From positions 186,001-250,000 of the forward strand of contig NZ_VCNA01000003.1 in assembly GCF_006170445.1 (NCBI RefSeq): 64,000 nt of DNA. The letters are read 5' to 3'. The notes below the pieces were generated by a model that was not told the DNA's origin, made no database searches, and worked only from the letters and a program-made list of their open reading frames with translations. Positions 1 through 8,664 of the stretch are shown here, in pieces; position 1 is the first letter of the stretch; every line of letters starts with the position of its first letter. The stretch comes from Brevibacillus dissolubilis. GTDB lineage: Bacteria > Bacillota > Bacilli > Brevibacillales > Brevibacillaceae. Both the position numbers and the translations under genes were made by a program.

Positions 1-2133
1 TGACATCGTCAGACTGGGTGGATTCTCCCCTGCCCGGCTGCATTTGCTCATGATGTCTGCAAAATAAGTCGAAAACGTCGAAATGATATAATCGGTGATC
101 AGATGTACCCGGTCTGGGGTGGTAATCATGATAAAATCGTCCCCGCCGATGTGACCGATAAAATCTGTCTTATTGCCATAATCGCGGATGCACTCGCGCA
201 ACATCTGGGCGGTGCGGGAAATGATCTGGTCTCCCACCTCAAACCCGTGTTGATCATTAAAGTATTTGAATTTGTCCAAATCACAGTAGATTACGGTAAA
301 ATCAACCCCGTGCTTCATCCGGTCGATCACCTCCCGCTCGATCCGGACGTTCCCCGGAAGACCTGTCAACGGATTGGCAAAGGTAGCCAGCTCCAGCTTG
401 ATCGTGGTCATTTTGTCGAGCAGGTTCTGGACGGTGACGATGCCTAAGTACTTGCCTGTCTCGTCACAGATGATCACCACGTCATAGAGGTGGTAGGTGT
501 CGCGTGCCATCGCGCGGCGGGCCACATCGTCTATCTTGTCTGTTGTGCGTACAATCAGAGGGTTTTTGTTCATGATTTGGGCTACGGAGCGCTCATAGTA
601 GAGCGGGATACCGTACTGCCCGCCGAGTGTGCGGTAGAGCGCCGTGCGCATCAGGAGACCGACCGGCTTATCTTGCTCAAGTATGATAATGCTCTCCACC
701 CGTTGATTCTGCTCAAAAATCTGATGAACCTGTCTGACCTTGGTGTCCCGCTCGACGCAGACGGCTTTGGTCAGGATCTCGGCTACCTCCGGCGTATCGT
801 AGGCATCCTTGTAGGAGTCCATGCCGCGAAGCTTGTCTTGGGTCACCCGGATAAAATTCATCGCGTTGCCGTCGACGAGGGTGAGTCCCTTTTTCGGCTT
901 GCCGAGGTAGTAGCCCTGTCCGTACGAGACCCCCAGCTCGATCAGCGTCTCCAGTTCCCGCTCGGTTTCGATACCCTCCGCAATGATTTTGCACTTCACC
1001 TTGTCTGCAAACTGGACGAAGGTCTCCAGCAGAGCCTGCTTGATCGAATCCATGTCGATATTGCGGATAAGCGACATGTCCAGCTTGATAAAATCAGGAT
1101 AAATCTCGGCAATTGACTCCAGACTGGAATACCCCGCGCCCGCGTCATCGACGGCGATTAGGTAGCCTTTTTTGCGGTATTCCTCGATGATCTTGCGAAA
1201 CACGGCGTAATTGCTGATCGCGTGCCGTTCTGTGATTTCAAATACCACATTGCTTGGCGCAAGCCCCAGCTCCTCCAGCATGTTCGTCACATCGCCGCGC
1301 AGGATATATGGGTCATCAATCGAACGTGGATCAAGGTTAATAAATAATTTTTGATTCGGCTTTAAAAAACGCACCTGTTCGAGCGCACGCTTGCGGCAGA
1401 TATGCTCCAGCCGAAATACCGTGTCCGTCTCCTCTGCATACGAAAACAGTGTCGCCGGTGAGTAAAACGGACTGTCCTCAGGTCCACGCGCCAATGCTTC
1501 CCAGCCAAGCGGCTCCCCATCCCGCAGTGAGACGATGGGCATGTACAGCATATGGACACTTTCATTGTTAAGCAATCGGTGAAACTGTGACACGTACGTA
1601 TATTTGTCCGAGGTTAAGCCATATTTGGCCATATGCACCGCATGTTTGACCGAGGTGTACATTTCTTTGACAATATCAATGCCCGGAATCGATGCATAGC
1701 CAACATGCAGCCGCATCTCTTCCCGGATAAAGTTCATGATATGGTGGTTGAGCATCAACTCGACCTGATGTTGAAAGGAGATGGATAACAGCCGGAAATC
1801 TTCCTCTTCACACCCTTTGGGGAATGCCACATAAATCGCAAAATCATCTCCCCACAGCTTCTGAATCGCCAACAGCTTTCCTTTGATCTCAAAAATCTGT
1901 TTGGCCGCTTGTGCGAGTACTTTTTCAAAGCGCAGCAAAATCCGCTTGGCTGCCGTATCTCCATACCGGTTCTCAATCTCCGTCAGCCTGACAATATCCA
2001 CGTAAAACAGCATGACAACCGAGCCACGCGAAATCTCCTGGCCGATGGTAGTCTTGAGACGAAATTTTTTATTCGACATGACAAACGGGGTTGGACGCAG
2101 TGCAGACAACCAATCCATCCAAGAACTGAACAT
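1..2133 (-). CDS. GGDEF-EAL-CBS-GGDEF cyclic-di-GMP protein (3' end outside window)
   Basis: The frame opens at ATG 2133 behind AAGGAGG and stays open for 711 codons to base 1, so the C-terminus is missing. Domains in order: a degenerate GGDEF-like region (WGDDFAIY near residue 97), an EAL phosphodiesterase domain (about 195-440), a CBS pair (about 445-570) and a second GGDEF domain (GGDDF near residue 664). The EAL domain keeps the usual catalytic signatures: EALARG, NLDP, FEITE, DDAGAGYSS, FIKLD, IAEGIETE and GQGY. The last GGDEF has a permitted GGDDF signature. Family knowledge: EAL hydrolyses c-di-GMP, GGDEF makes it, and CBS pairs bind adenine nucleotides. No transmembrane segment is visible, so it is probably cytosolic. 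Which activity dominates cannot be read from sequence. Confidence 0.9.
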   Translation of the reverse strand, partial: MFSSWMDWLSALRPTPFVMSNKKFRLKTTIGQEISRGSVVMLFYVDIVRLTEIENRYGDTAAKRILLRFEKVLAQAAKQIFEIKGKLLAIQKLWGDDFAIYVAFPKGCEEEDFRLLSISFQHQVELMLNHHIMNFIREEMRLHVGYASIPGIDIVKEMYTSVKHAVHMAKYGLTSDKYTYVSQFHRLLNNESVHMLYMPIVSLRDGEPLGWEALARGPEDSPFYSPATLFSYAEETDTVFRLEHICRKRALEQVRFLKPNQKLFINLDPRSIDDPYILRGDVTNMLEELGLAPSNVVFEITERHAISNYAVFRKIIEEYRKKGYLIAVDDAGAGYSSLESIAEIYPDFIKLDMSLIRNIDMDSIKQALLETFVQFADKVKCKIIAEGIETERELETLIELGVSYGQGYYLGKPKKGLTLVDGNAMNFIRVTQDKLRGMDSYKDAYDTPEVAEILTKAVCVERDTKVRQVHQIFEQNQRVESIIILEQDKPVGLLMRTALYRTLGGQYGIPLYYERSVAQIMNKNPLIVRTTDKIDDVARRAMARDTYHLYDVVIICDETGKYLGIVTVQNLLDKMTTIKLELATFANPLTGLPGNVRIEREVIDRMKHGVDFTVIYCDLDKFKYFNDQHGFEVGDQIISRTAQMLRECIRDYGNKTDFIGHIGGDDFIMITTPDRVHLITDYIISTFSTYFADIMSKCSRAGENPPSLTMS

Positions 2134-2225
2134 GGGAAATCGTGCCTCCTTCAGTGACTTGTTAATTATCGCAAGTGTTCTTGAAGGCTATATTAAGGGA
2201 GGGTAAAAATTGAGTGTTGTCCGTT

Positions 2226-2500
2226 TTACGCGCTGTGAGTGGTGTGGGGGACTTCGGCAGTCGGCCATCTGCTTGCTTTGTTTGAATCCCTTCGTAAGAA
2301 GGGAAAACTGTCCGCTGCGTAAAAATCCATGGCTATGTGCGGGGCAAAAACATCTGGGTGGTTCAGGAAGTGAGACTGTTTGCCCCTGGGTGGATTCGGG
2401 GAAGAATGTTCGCCATGGATTTTTACTTCGCTAGGTCGGGATTCAAAAGAAGCTCGCTGATGGCCGACTGCCGAATCCCCCTGCCAGCCGCAGCGCGTAA
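2226..2500 (+). repeat. Long palindromic intergenic repeat, copy A
   Basis: An imperfect inverted repeat of about 275 bp. The outermost arms TTACGCGCTG (2226-2235) and CAGCGCGTAA (2491-2500) are exact complements. Inside them TTCGGCAGTCGGCCATC (2253-2269) pairs with GATGGCCGACTGCCGAA (about 2459-2475), and the next stem pairs GTAAAAATCCATGGC with GCCATGGATTTTTAC. The core is GGGGCAAAAACATCTGGGT (from 2341) and GAAGTGAGACTGTTTGCCCC, whose ends also pair. Copies B (2752-3005) and C (42741-43029) share the core and the motif CTGTCCGCT but have different arms. It could be a structured RNA or a non-autonomous mobile element; no coding capacity is credible. Confidence 0.85.
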
Positions 2501-2751
2501 GAACAACAATCTATTTTTATGAGGGATGGGGATGAGGGAAAAGAAAAAAAGAAGAGGAAAAGACTAAAACAATGAATAATGAAGAGAAATGGGGCTATTC
2601 AACAGTAGAAAGATTGTGGGATCGCAGGGATTTTGGATCGTATACTTTAGAGGATACTTCGGGATGAACACTGGAGCCTTGGCAGTTTGGCTTATGATCC
2701 TTTCGAAATTTTATCTATGTATGTGACTCGGAAAGCATTATTATTTCCTCC
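2501..2751. other. Gene-free spacer between repeat copies A and B
   Basis: A purine-rich stretch (2520-2580) is followed by an open frame of 31 codons starting at 2572 and ending at a TGA near 2667, without a convincing ribosome binding site. Nothing recognisable was found. It may be decayed coding sequence. Confidence 0.4.
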
Positions 2752-3005
2752 ACAGCTGGCAGGGAATTCAGCAGTTGGCAAGCCGTAAGCCTCTTTTGAA
2801 CCTCTCCCCAGCGGAGAAAAAGTCTATGGCGCCTTTCCTTCTACGAATCAACTCAGGGGCAAACAGTCTCACTTCCTTGAAACACCCAGATGTTTTTGCC
2901 CCGAACATAGCCATGGACTTTTTCGGAGCGGACAGTCCCATCCCCCTCGCGGGGTTCAAACAAGGCAAACGGATTGCCAACTGCTGAATTCCCCTCCCAC
3001 CACAC
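2752..3005 (-). repeat. Long palindromic intergenic repeat, copy B (inverted relative to A)
   Basis: Same architecture as copy A but on the opposite strand. Outer arms: GGGAATTCAGCAGTTGGCAA (about 2762-2781) pairs with TTGCCAACTGCTGAATTCCC (about 2974-2993). The inner stem pairs AAAAAGTCCATGGC with GCCATAGACTTTTT. The core lies at about 2856-2906. The arm sequence differs from copy A at many positions, yet both sides have changed together. It sits just downstream of lysA. Confidence 0.85.
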
Positions 3006-3071
3006 AAAAAATAAAAAAGCTTCCTCCCCATCAAAGAGAGAAAGCCTTTCAATCAGTCGAAGTCGAATCAA

Positions 3072-4394
3072 TTATCGCTGCAGACTCGCACGCTTAATCA
3101 CACGGTCATTTTTCACAATGTCCGCATAGGTCTCGCGCTCGACTACAATCTCCGCTTCCCCATCGCGTACGAAGACAACAGCCGGACGGGCAATACGGTT
3201 GTAGTTATTGGACATCGCGTAGCCATACGCACCTGTGCTGGTCACGGCGAGGATATCACCCGGACGCGCGACAGGGAGCTTTACATCCCAGATCAGCATG
3301 TCACCTGACTCACAGCATTTACCGGCGATCGACACGAGGTCGTCTGCTGCTTCATTCATGCGGTTCGCCAGAGCAGCTTCATAGACCGCTTGGTAAAGGG
3401 CTGGGCGCAGGTTGTCCGTCATACCGCCGTCGACGGCCAGGTATTTGCGGACGCCAGGGATTTCTTTGGTAGAGCCGACACGGTAGAGTGTGGTTCCCGC
3501 ATCACCGATGACACTGCTGCCTGGTTCGATCCATAGTTCTGGTAATGGAATGTCACGCTTGGTGAACTCTTCACGTACTTTGGAAGTAATCGCCTTGACA
3601 TAATCTTCAGGCTGAAGCGGAGTGTCGCCTTCCGTATAGCGGATGCCGAAGCCCCCGCCGAAGTTGGCTACGGTACAGGTGAAGCCTGTTTTTTCCTTCA
3701 CTTCCTGCAGGAAAGCAGCGACGCGCTCAACCGCCATCAAGAAGCCATCCGTCTCAAAAATCTGGGAACCGATGTGGCAGTGCACCCCGAGCAGCTCAAG
3801 TGAATCAGCAGCCAGAGAGGTCTGGATCGCACGCAGCGCCTGATCGCTGATAACGTCAAAGCCAAACTTAGAATCCTGTTGACCTGTCGAAATATATTCA
3901 TGCGTATGGGCCTCAACGCCTGGCGTGATCCGAAGCAGAACCTTCGCCACTTCCCCGCGTTCCATCGCAAGCTGGTTCAGTAATTCGAGTTCATAAAAGT
4001 TATCCGCGACGAAGCATCCGATTTTGGCATCAAGCGCCATCTCGATCTCTTCGATGGATTTGTTATTCCCGTGGAAATGGATGCGGTCCGCCGGGAAGCC
4101 TGCTTGCAGTGCGGTATAAAGTTCCCCTGCAGATACCACGTCAAGCGACATACCCTCTTCTTCCACCAGCTGGCACATAGCCATGGTGCAGAACGCTTTG
4201 CTCGCATAGGCTACTTGAAAAGAGAAGCCGCTGTCACGGAAAGCATTGATGAATGCACGACACTTTCTGCGGATAAGCTCCTCGTCATACACGTACAGTG
4301 GTGATTGGAATTCCTCCACCAGGTTAACCGTGTCACAACCGCCTATTTCCAGGTGTCCTTTTTCATTGATTCGACTCGTGCCATGCAAATACAT
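3072..4394 (-). CDS. lysA: Diaminopimelate decarboxylase
   Basis: LysA decarboxylates meso-2,6-diaminopimelate to L-lysine with pyridoxal phosphate, the last step of lysine synthesis. The PLP lysine is in AYASKAF. HCHIGSQ, GGGFGIRY, the substrate-binding RPALY and the inter-subunit CCESGD are present. I place the start at ATG 4394, giving MYLHGTSR as in Bacillus LysA and a GGGGAGG site at good spacing; an in-frame ATG at 4424 would add ten poorly conserved residues. Oddity: the family EPGR motif reads EPGSS, so a normally conserved arginine is serine. The position downstream of spoVAF matches Bacillus subtilis. A terminator separates it from spoVAF, so it probably has its own promoter. Confidence 0.95.
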   Translation of the reverse strand: MYLHGTSRINEKGHLEIGGCDTVNLVEEFQSPLYVYDEELIRRKCRAFINAFRDSGFSFQVAYASKAFCTMAMCQLVEEEGMSLDVVSAGELYTALQAGFPADRIHFHGNNKSIEEIEMALDAKIGCFVADNFYELELLNQLAMERGEVAKVLLRITPGVEAHTHEYISTGQQDSKFGFDVISDQALRAIQTSLAADSLELLGVHCHIGSQIFETDGFLMAVERVAAFLQEVKEKTGFTCTVANFGGGFGIRYTEGDTPLQPEDYVKAITSKVREEFTKRDIPLPELWIEPGSSVIGDAGTTLYRVGSTKEIPGVRKYLAVDGGMTDNLRPALYQAVYEAALANRMNEAADDLVSIAGKCCESGDMLIWDVKLPVARPGDILAVTSTGAYGYAMSNNYNRIARPAVVFVRDGEAEIVVERETYADIVKNDRVIKRASLQR

Positions 4395-4433
4395 GTTACG
4401 TTTCCTCCCCCAGTTGTGAGCCATATCTCCTAC

Positions 4434-4472
4434 TTATAAAAATAAAACAACTGACGAGTTTACGCCAGTTGT
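4434..4472 (-). terminator. Rho-independent terminator of the spoVA operon
   Basis: Stem ACAACTG (4448-4454) / CAGTTGT (4466-4472), followed on the minus strand by TTTTATTTTT. It lies between spoVAF and lysA. Confidence 0.75.
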
Positions 4473-4592
4473 CAAAACGTCTATCCTGTAGAACTATGTC
4501 AGCGTATGTCGTATGCTTGTCCTGCGTTGAATTTACCTTTTACTATAGCACAGGATTGAAGCACTGCCAATAGGAAGCTTCTGCAATACATG

Positions 4593-6065
4593 TTATTGGC
4601 GTCGGTAATCCTTGGGACGGACGATACTTGGACGCGTGTTTTGAATCGGGATTGCCATTCGGATTAAAACGTTTTTGATCGCCTTGTAGTTGAATGGGAA
4701 AAGCGGCCAGAGGTACGGGGTGTCGAGGGAACGGGTGAATGCAAGCCACAGAATGACAAAAGCAATACCTGCCATCATACCCGGTAATCCAAATATTCCT
4801 GTGACGATGATCAAGAAAATACGTACCAAGCGGTTAGCCAGGGCCAATTCATAGCTTGGGGTCGCATACATCCCGACGGCAGCGATAGAGAGATACAGGA
4901 TCACCTCAGGAGCAAACAGCCCGACATCAACTGCGATTTGACCGATCAGGATGGCCGAGATCAAACCAATCGCGGTCGCAAGAGGTGTAGGCGTATGTAT
5001 CGCTGCCATACGTAACATATCAAGACCCAGTTCGGCAATGATGAATTGGACCGGGATCGGGATTTTGCCGGATTCCTTGATCCCGAGGAAATTAAGCGAC
5101 TCTGGAATGTGATGTGGATTCATAACGAGGAACATCCACAACGGCAGCAGGATGATCGAAGCGATAATCCCCAGGAAGCGAACCCACCGCAAGTAAGCCC
5201 CGATAACCGGTGTCTGGCGGTATTCCTCTGCGTGCTGGACATGGTGGAAGTAGGTGGTAGGTGTGATCATCACGCTTGGGGAGGTATCTACATAGATGAG
5301 GACGTGTCCTTCCAACAGATGAATCGCTGCTACGTCAGGACGCTCGGTGTAGCGGATTAGCGGGAATGGATTCCAGCTTTGACCGATGATGAACTCCTCC
5401 ACTGTCTTTTCGGCCATGGGAATTCCGTCGATATCAATTCGATCAATACGCTCTTTGATTTTGTCAATCAATTCAGGGTTGGCGACGTCTTTGAGATACG
5501 CGATCGCCACGTCGGTTTTGGAACGGTTCCCGATCTGCTTGATTTCAAAACGCAGACGTGGGTCACGAATCCGACGGCGTGTCAGGACAGTGTTCATCAC
5601 CAGTGTCTCGGTGAAGCCGTCATGCGCACCGCGTACAATCCGCTCCGTCTCCGGCTCTGCCGGTTGACGCCCTGGCAAGGTCTTGGCATCGAGCATCAGG
5701 CCGATTTCTTGACCGTCGATCAGCATGCCGACCTGTCCGACGAGCAGCTTATCAAGGAACTCGTTGGCTGTCTTTACCTTCGCGATCTGGAAAAACGGGA
5801 TGAACTTCTGAACAAACTGGTTGATAACGCCTTCGTCGTTAAGCTCGCGCTCTTTTACATCGTTGAGGTCTTTGAGGATCTGGGTGATGATGTTACTGTC
5901 CGCAAAACCATTGATGTAGTACAGCAACACGGTTTTACCGGCGATGCTCAGCTCATGCACCCCAACGTCAAACGAGCTGCCAACCCCAAGCTGTGCGTTG
6001 AGATACGTCCGGTTGACTTCAATATTAGGCGTGATGGGCTGCTTCTCTTGCTGTTTCACTGCCAT
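4593..6065 (-). CDS. spoVAF: Stage V sporulation protein AF (GerA-family membrane protein)
   Basis: 490 residues, related to the A subunit of GerA-type germinant receptors. A soluble N-terminal half (to about residue 290) is followed by several hydrophobic segments (about 295-460, for example IIASIILLPLWMFLV and PGMMAGIAFVILWLAF). Made in the forespore, where SpoVA proteins form the dipicolinic-acid channel; SpoVAF modulates germination in Bacillus. The start ATG at 6065 has AAAGGAG eight bases upstream. The first 41 bases overlap the end of spoVAEA, indicating translational coupling. It is the last gene of the operon and is followed by a terminator. Confidence 0.95.
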   Translation of the reverse strand: MAVKQQEKQPITPNIEVNRTYLNAQLGVGSSFDVGVHELSIAGKTVLLYYINGFADSNIITQILKDLNDVKERELNDEGVINQFVQKFIPFFQIAKVKTANEFLDKLLVGQVGMLIDGQEIGLMLDAKTLPGRQPAEPETERIVRGAHDGFTETLVMNTVLTRRRIRDPRLRFEIKQIGNRSKTDVAIAYLKDVANPELIDKIKERIDRIDIDGIPMAEKTVEEFIIGQSWNPFPLIRYTERPDVAAIHLLEGHVLIYVDTSPSVMITPTTYFHHVQHAEEYRQTPVIGAYLRWVRFLGIIASIILLPLWMFLVMNPHHIPESLNFLGIKESGKIPIPVQFIIAELGLDMLRMAAIHTPTPLATAIGLISAILIGQIAVDVGLFAPEVILYLSIAAVGMYATPSYELALANRLVRIFLIIVTGIFGLPGMMAGIAFVILWLAFTRSLDTPYLWPLFPFNYKAIKNVLIRMAIPIQNTRPSIVRPKDYRRQ

Positions 6066-6630
6066 GGTATTCGCTCCTTTCTAGTATCCAATCAACCGCC
6101 TTGCGCGTGATTGGACAACCTTGGCGGATATGGTCCTTCCCTTGCATTTTGCCGATATCACCGATCCCGATGACATTGGGGATATTGTACTTGTTGAGAA
6201 TATCCACCGTGTCACCATAGATCTGGTTCTCCAAGTCTTCGTCCATAAATCCGTCTTTGTCGACCGCCTCATCTATAATCCGGCCTTGGTTGTCAATCGA
6301 ATAGCTGACATGTGTTCCGCTGACCCATTTGGTATTGGAGGCAACGGCAATCGCACCGAGGATCTCTACGTCGGGGTGGGTAATCACATATTCCATCGCC
6401 TGCTCCCCGTTGCCTGTACTGCGGTTGCCGTTATCATCAAACATGACCAGCACAGGATCATTGACGGCCTGTTTGATTAACTCCACCACTTGCTTGCCAG
6501 AAAGCGGGGTGGGATTGCCGGCCGATAGCGAAATACAGCGTCCGCCAATCTGCTTGGCGATCTCCTCCACTGCTTTTTGAGCGATGTAGTCGCCGTCTGT
6601 GATAATGATCACTTTGCGCTTCGTGTCCAT
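6025..6630 (-). CDS. spoVAEA: Stage V sporulation protein AE, large form (SpoVAEa)
   Basis: 201 residues, soluble, with no clear membrane segment. The order spoVAEB-spoVAEA-spoVAF is as in Bacillus subtilis. It opens with the beta strand KVIIITDGDYIAQKAVEEIA and contains the family features MFDDNGNRSTGNGEQAMEY and GIGDIGKMQGKD. It is a spore component made under forespore control; its exact role within the SpoVA system is not settled. ATG 6630 follows GGAGG. The 3' end overlaps spoVAF. Confidence 0.92.
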   Translation of the reverse strand: MDTKRKVIIITDGDYIAQKAVEEIAKQIGGRCISLSAGNPTPLSGKQVVELIKQAVNDPVLVMFDDNGNRSTGNGEQAMEYVITHPDVEILGAIAVASNTKWVSGTHVSYSIDNQGRIIDEAVDKDGFMDEDLENQIYGDTVDILNKYNIPNVIGIGDIGKMQGKDHIRQGCPITRKAVDWILERSEYHGSETAREAAHHA

Positions 6631-6666
6631 TCAAGCCACCTCCACATTCTGTTTATTGGATATGGT

Positions 6667-7017
6667 TTATCCTTTAGGCCGGAAGACGAGCGAGGCGAAG
6701 AAACCAAACACAATCGCAGCACTGATCCCCGCTGATGTCACCTCAAAAATCCCCGTGATGACCCCAATCAAGCCGTCCTGACTGGCCTCCTGCATGGCCC
6801 CGTGATACAGGGAGTGACCGAAGCTGACAATTGGGACGGTAGCCCCTGCTCCTGCGAAGTCGATGAACGGGTCATACACTCCGAAAAAGTCAAGGATAAC
6901 CCCGACAACCACCAGCGTACTCATGACATGGGCCGGGGTGAATTTGCCGACGTCAAGCAGCAGCTGCCCGACAACGCAGATGAGGCCACCGACGACGAAC
7001 GCGATTACGTACTCCAT
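6667..7017 (-). CDS. spoVAEB: Stage V sporulation protein AE, small form (SpoVAEb)
   Basis: 116-residue integral membrane protein, hydrophobic through most of its length, related in sequence to SpoVAC. It belongs to the channel that moves calcium dipicolinate into the forespore and out during germination. The loop [18 protein letters not shown] matches the family pattern seen also in SpoVAC here (GAGSAVPVTGFANS). Spacing to spoVAD is only a few bases, consistent with one transcript. Confidence 0.94.
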   Translation of the reverse strand: MEYVIAFVVGGLICVVGQLLLDVGKFTPAHVMSTLVVVGVILDFFGVYDPFIDFAGAGATVPIVSFGHSLYHGAMQEASQDGLIGVITGIFEVTSAGISAAIVFGFFASLVFRPKG

Positions 7018-7020
7018 TCT

Positions 7021-8049
7021 CTATTTTCCTCCTTCAAACGCAACAGCATGCGCGATACACGGAATTGAATCGCCCTGTTGGTAACTGACCGGGCTGAGAA
7101 GTGCTCCGGTGGCGCAGACGAGCACCTTTTTCAACAGGCCTTTACTGAGTTGATCCACGATATAGCTGTAGGTGACCGTTGCAGAGCTGGCACATCCGCT
7201 TGCCCCGGCGAAGACTTCCTGATCGGGATGGTAGACCATCAGACCGCAGTCGTTGTACACCTTGTCCATGTCGTAGCCTTCTTTTTGGAGCAGGTCTTTG
7301 GCGATCGCATAACCGATAGAGGCCAAATCCCCGGTGACGATCAGGTCATAATCCTGTGGACGAAGGCCCGTATCTTCAAAATGCGTCATCAATGTAGAGA
7401 CGGCTGCCGGAGCCATCGCCGCGCCCATGTCAAACGGGTCTTTGATCCCTAAATCCATCACTTTGCCGATCGTCGCATGGGTGAGACGCGGACCATCGCC
7501 GCCTATGCCGACCACTGCCGCACCCGCACCTGTGACAGTCCATTGGGCATTGGGTGGTTTTTGTCCGCCGTATTCAGTCGGGTAGCGGTATTGCCGCTCT
7601 GCTGTGGCGTTGTGACTGCTGCAAGCGGCGATGATGTAGTTGGCATAGCCTGCATTGACCAGTGCAGCCGCATTGGAGAGCGTCAGCATCGAGGTAGAGC
7701 ATGCTCCATACATCCCCATCAGCGGAATGCTCAGGTTCTCGGCGGTGAAGTTAGCCGTGATATTCTGGTTGAGCAGGTCACCTGCGAGGATCTGGTCGAT
7801 ATCATCCGGCTTCAGCCTCGCCTTCTCCAGCGCGATGTTGACCGCGTCCTCCATCAGAATCCGCTCTGCTTTTTCCCACGAATCCTGTCCGGCGTACATA
7901 TCATCATAGACTCTGTCAAACAAGGCTCCGAGCGGTCCTTCCCCTTCTTTTGGTCCGACGACCGTAGCCGTTGCCTGAATACGCACGTCTTCGGTAAATT
8001 GCCAGGTCTGGCGGCTCAGCCGGTTTCTCGTTGCTACACTTGTACTCAT
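7021..8049 (-). CDS. spoVAD: Stage V sporulation protein AD (dipicolinate-binding, thiolase fold)
   Basis: About 342 residues with the thiolase-like fold of SpoVAD, which binds dipicolinic acid. Family signatures include VGPKEGEGPLG near the N-terminus, GACSTSMLTLSNAA and a C-terminal GDSIPCIAHAVAFE. ATG 8049 is preceded by GGGGTGA at good spacing. In-frame GTG codons at 8061 and 8070, the latter overlapping spoVAC, are alternatives. It is encoded between spoVAC and spoVAEB as in Bacillus subtilis. Confidence 0.94.
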   Translation of the reverse strand: MSTSVATRNRLSRQTWQFTEDVRIQATATVVGPKEGEGPLGALFDRVYDDMYAGQDSWEKAERILMEDAVNIALEKARLKPDDIDQILAGDLLNQNITANFTAENLSIPLMGMYGACSTSMLTLSNAAALVNAGYANYIIAACSSHNATAERQYRYPTEYGGQKPPNAQWTVTGAGAAVVGIGGDGPRLTHATIGKVMDLGIKDPFDMGAAMAPAAVSTLMTHFEDTGLRPQDYDLIVTGDLASIGYAIAKDLLQKEGYDMDKVYNDCGLMVYHPDQEVFAGASGCASSATVTYSYIVDQLSKGLLKKVLVCATGALLSPVSYQQGDSIPCIAHAVAFEGGK

Positions 8050-8057
8050 CTTGTCGC

Positions 8058-8552
8058 TCACCCCGCCCACAGCATATTGAGAATTGTACGCAGCGCACCG
8101 AACACAAACGCCGCCACTGTACCGAACACGATGACAGACCCGGCCAGCTTGAACATGTTGCCGCCAACCCCAAGCACATAGCCTTCACTGCGGTGCTCAA
8201 TCGCCGCCGAAGCAATCGAGTTGGCGAAGCCAGTGACCGGTACGGCAGAGCCTGCCCCTGCGTATTGTCCGATGTTGTCATAGACGCCAAGTCCGGTGAG
8301 AATCACGGAGATCAGGATCAAGGTGGCTACCGTCGGATTGCCTGCGTCCTGTTCACTGAATCCAAAGAAATTGATATAGATGTTGGTGATAATCTGTCCC
8401 AGCAGGCAGATCGTACCGCCGACCCAAAAGGCACGGAACGTGTTCTGTAGTACGTTTCGCTTCGGACGGTACTTGCTGGCTTGCTCTTTGTATTCGGCCT
8501 TGCTTAAGGGGAACTGGATTCCTTTCTTCGTCTTGGTTGCCATGAGAGTCAA
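8058..8552 (-). CDS. spoVAC: Stage V sporulation protein AC (membrane channel subunit)
   Basis: Integral membrane protein of 162-165 residues. SpoVAC acts as a mechanosensitive channel for dipicolinate in Bacillus. A charged N-terminal segment of about 40 residues is followed by hydrophobic helices (AFWVGGTICLLGQIITN, ATLILISVILTGLGVY, AAFVFGALRTIL) and the loop GAGSAVPVTGFANS. Two starts are possible: TTG 8552 has AAAGGG at about five bases, while ATG 8543 is farther away. I keep the TTG. The stop overlaps possible upstream starts of spoVAD. Confidence 0.92.
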   Translation of the reverse strand: MTLMATKTKKGIQFPLSKAEYKEQASKYRPKRNVLQNTFRAFWVGGTICLLGQIITNIYINFFGFSEQDAGNPTVATLILISVILTGLGVYDNIGQYAGAGSAVPVTGFANSIASAAIEHRSEGYVLGVGGNMFKLAGSVIVFGTVAAFVFGALRTILNMLWAG

Positions 8553-8664
8553 TCGCGCCCTTTCTTCCGATTCATGGTTGGTAAGGTGTAAGGTTGGTAT
8601 CTACTGACTAGTTTTTGTGAGATACTCCTGTTCTATGAGTTGGTACTTTTTACCACGAGATATT

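Noticed and set aside
2337-2522. Similar short peptides encoded in all three palindromic repeats
   Set aside because: The peptide similarity comes only from the conserved nucleotide core. Frames and ends differ between copies and no ribosome sites are present.
4473-4592. Possible lysine riboswitch before lysA
   Set aside because: It is on the wrong side: the lysA leader is only about 40 bases between ATG 4394 and the spoVAF terminator, too short for an L-box.
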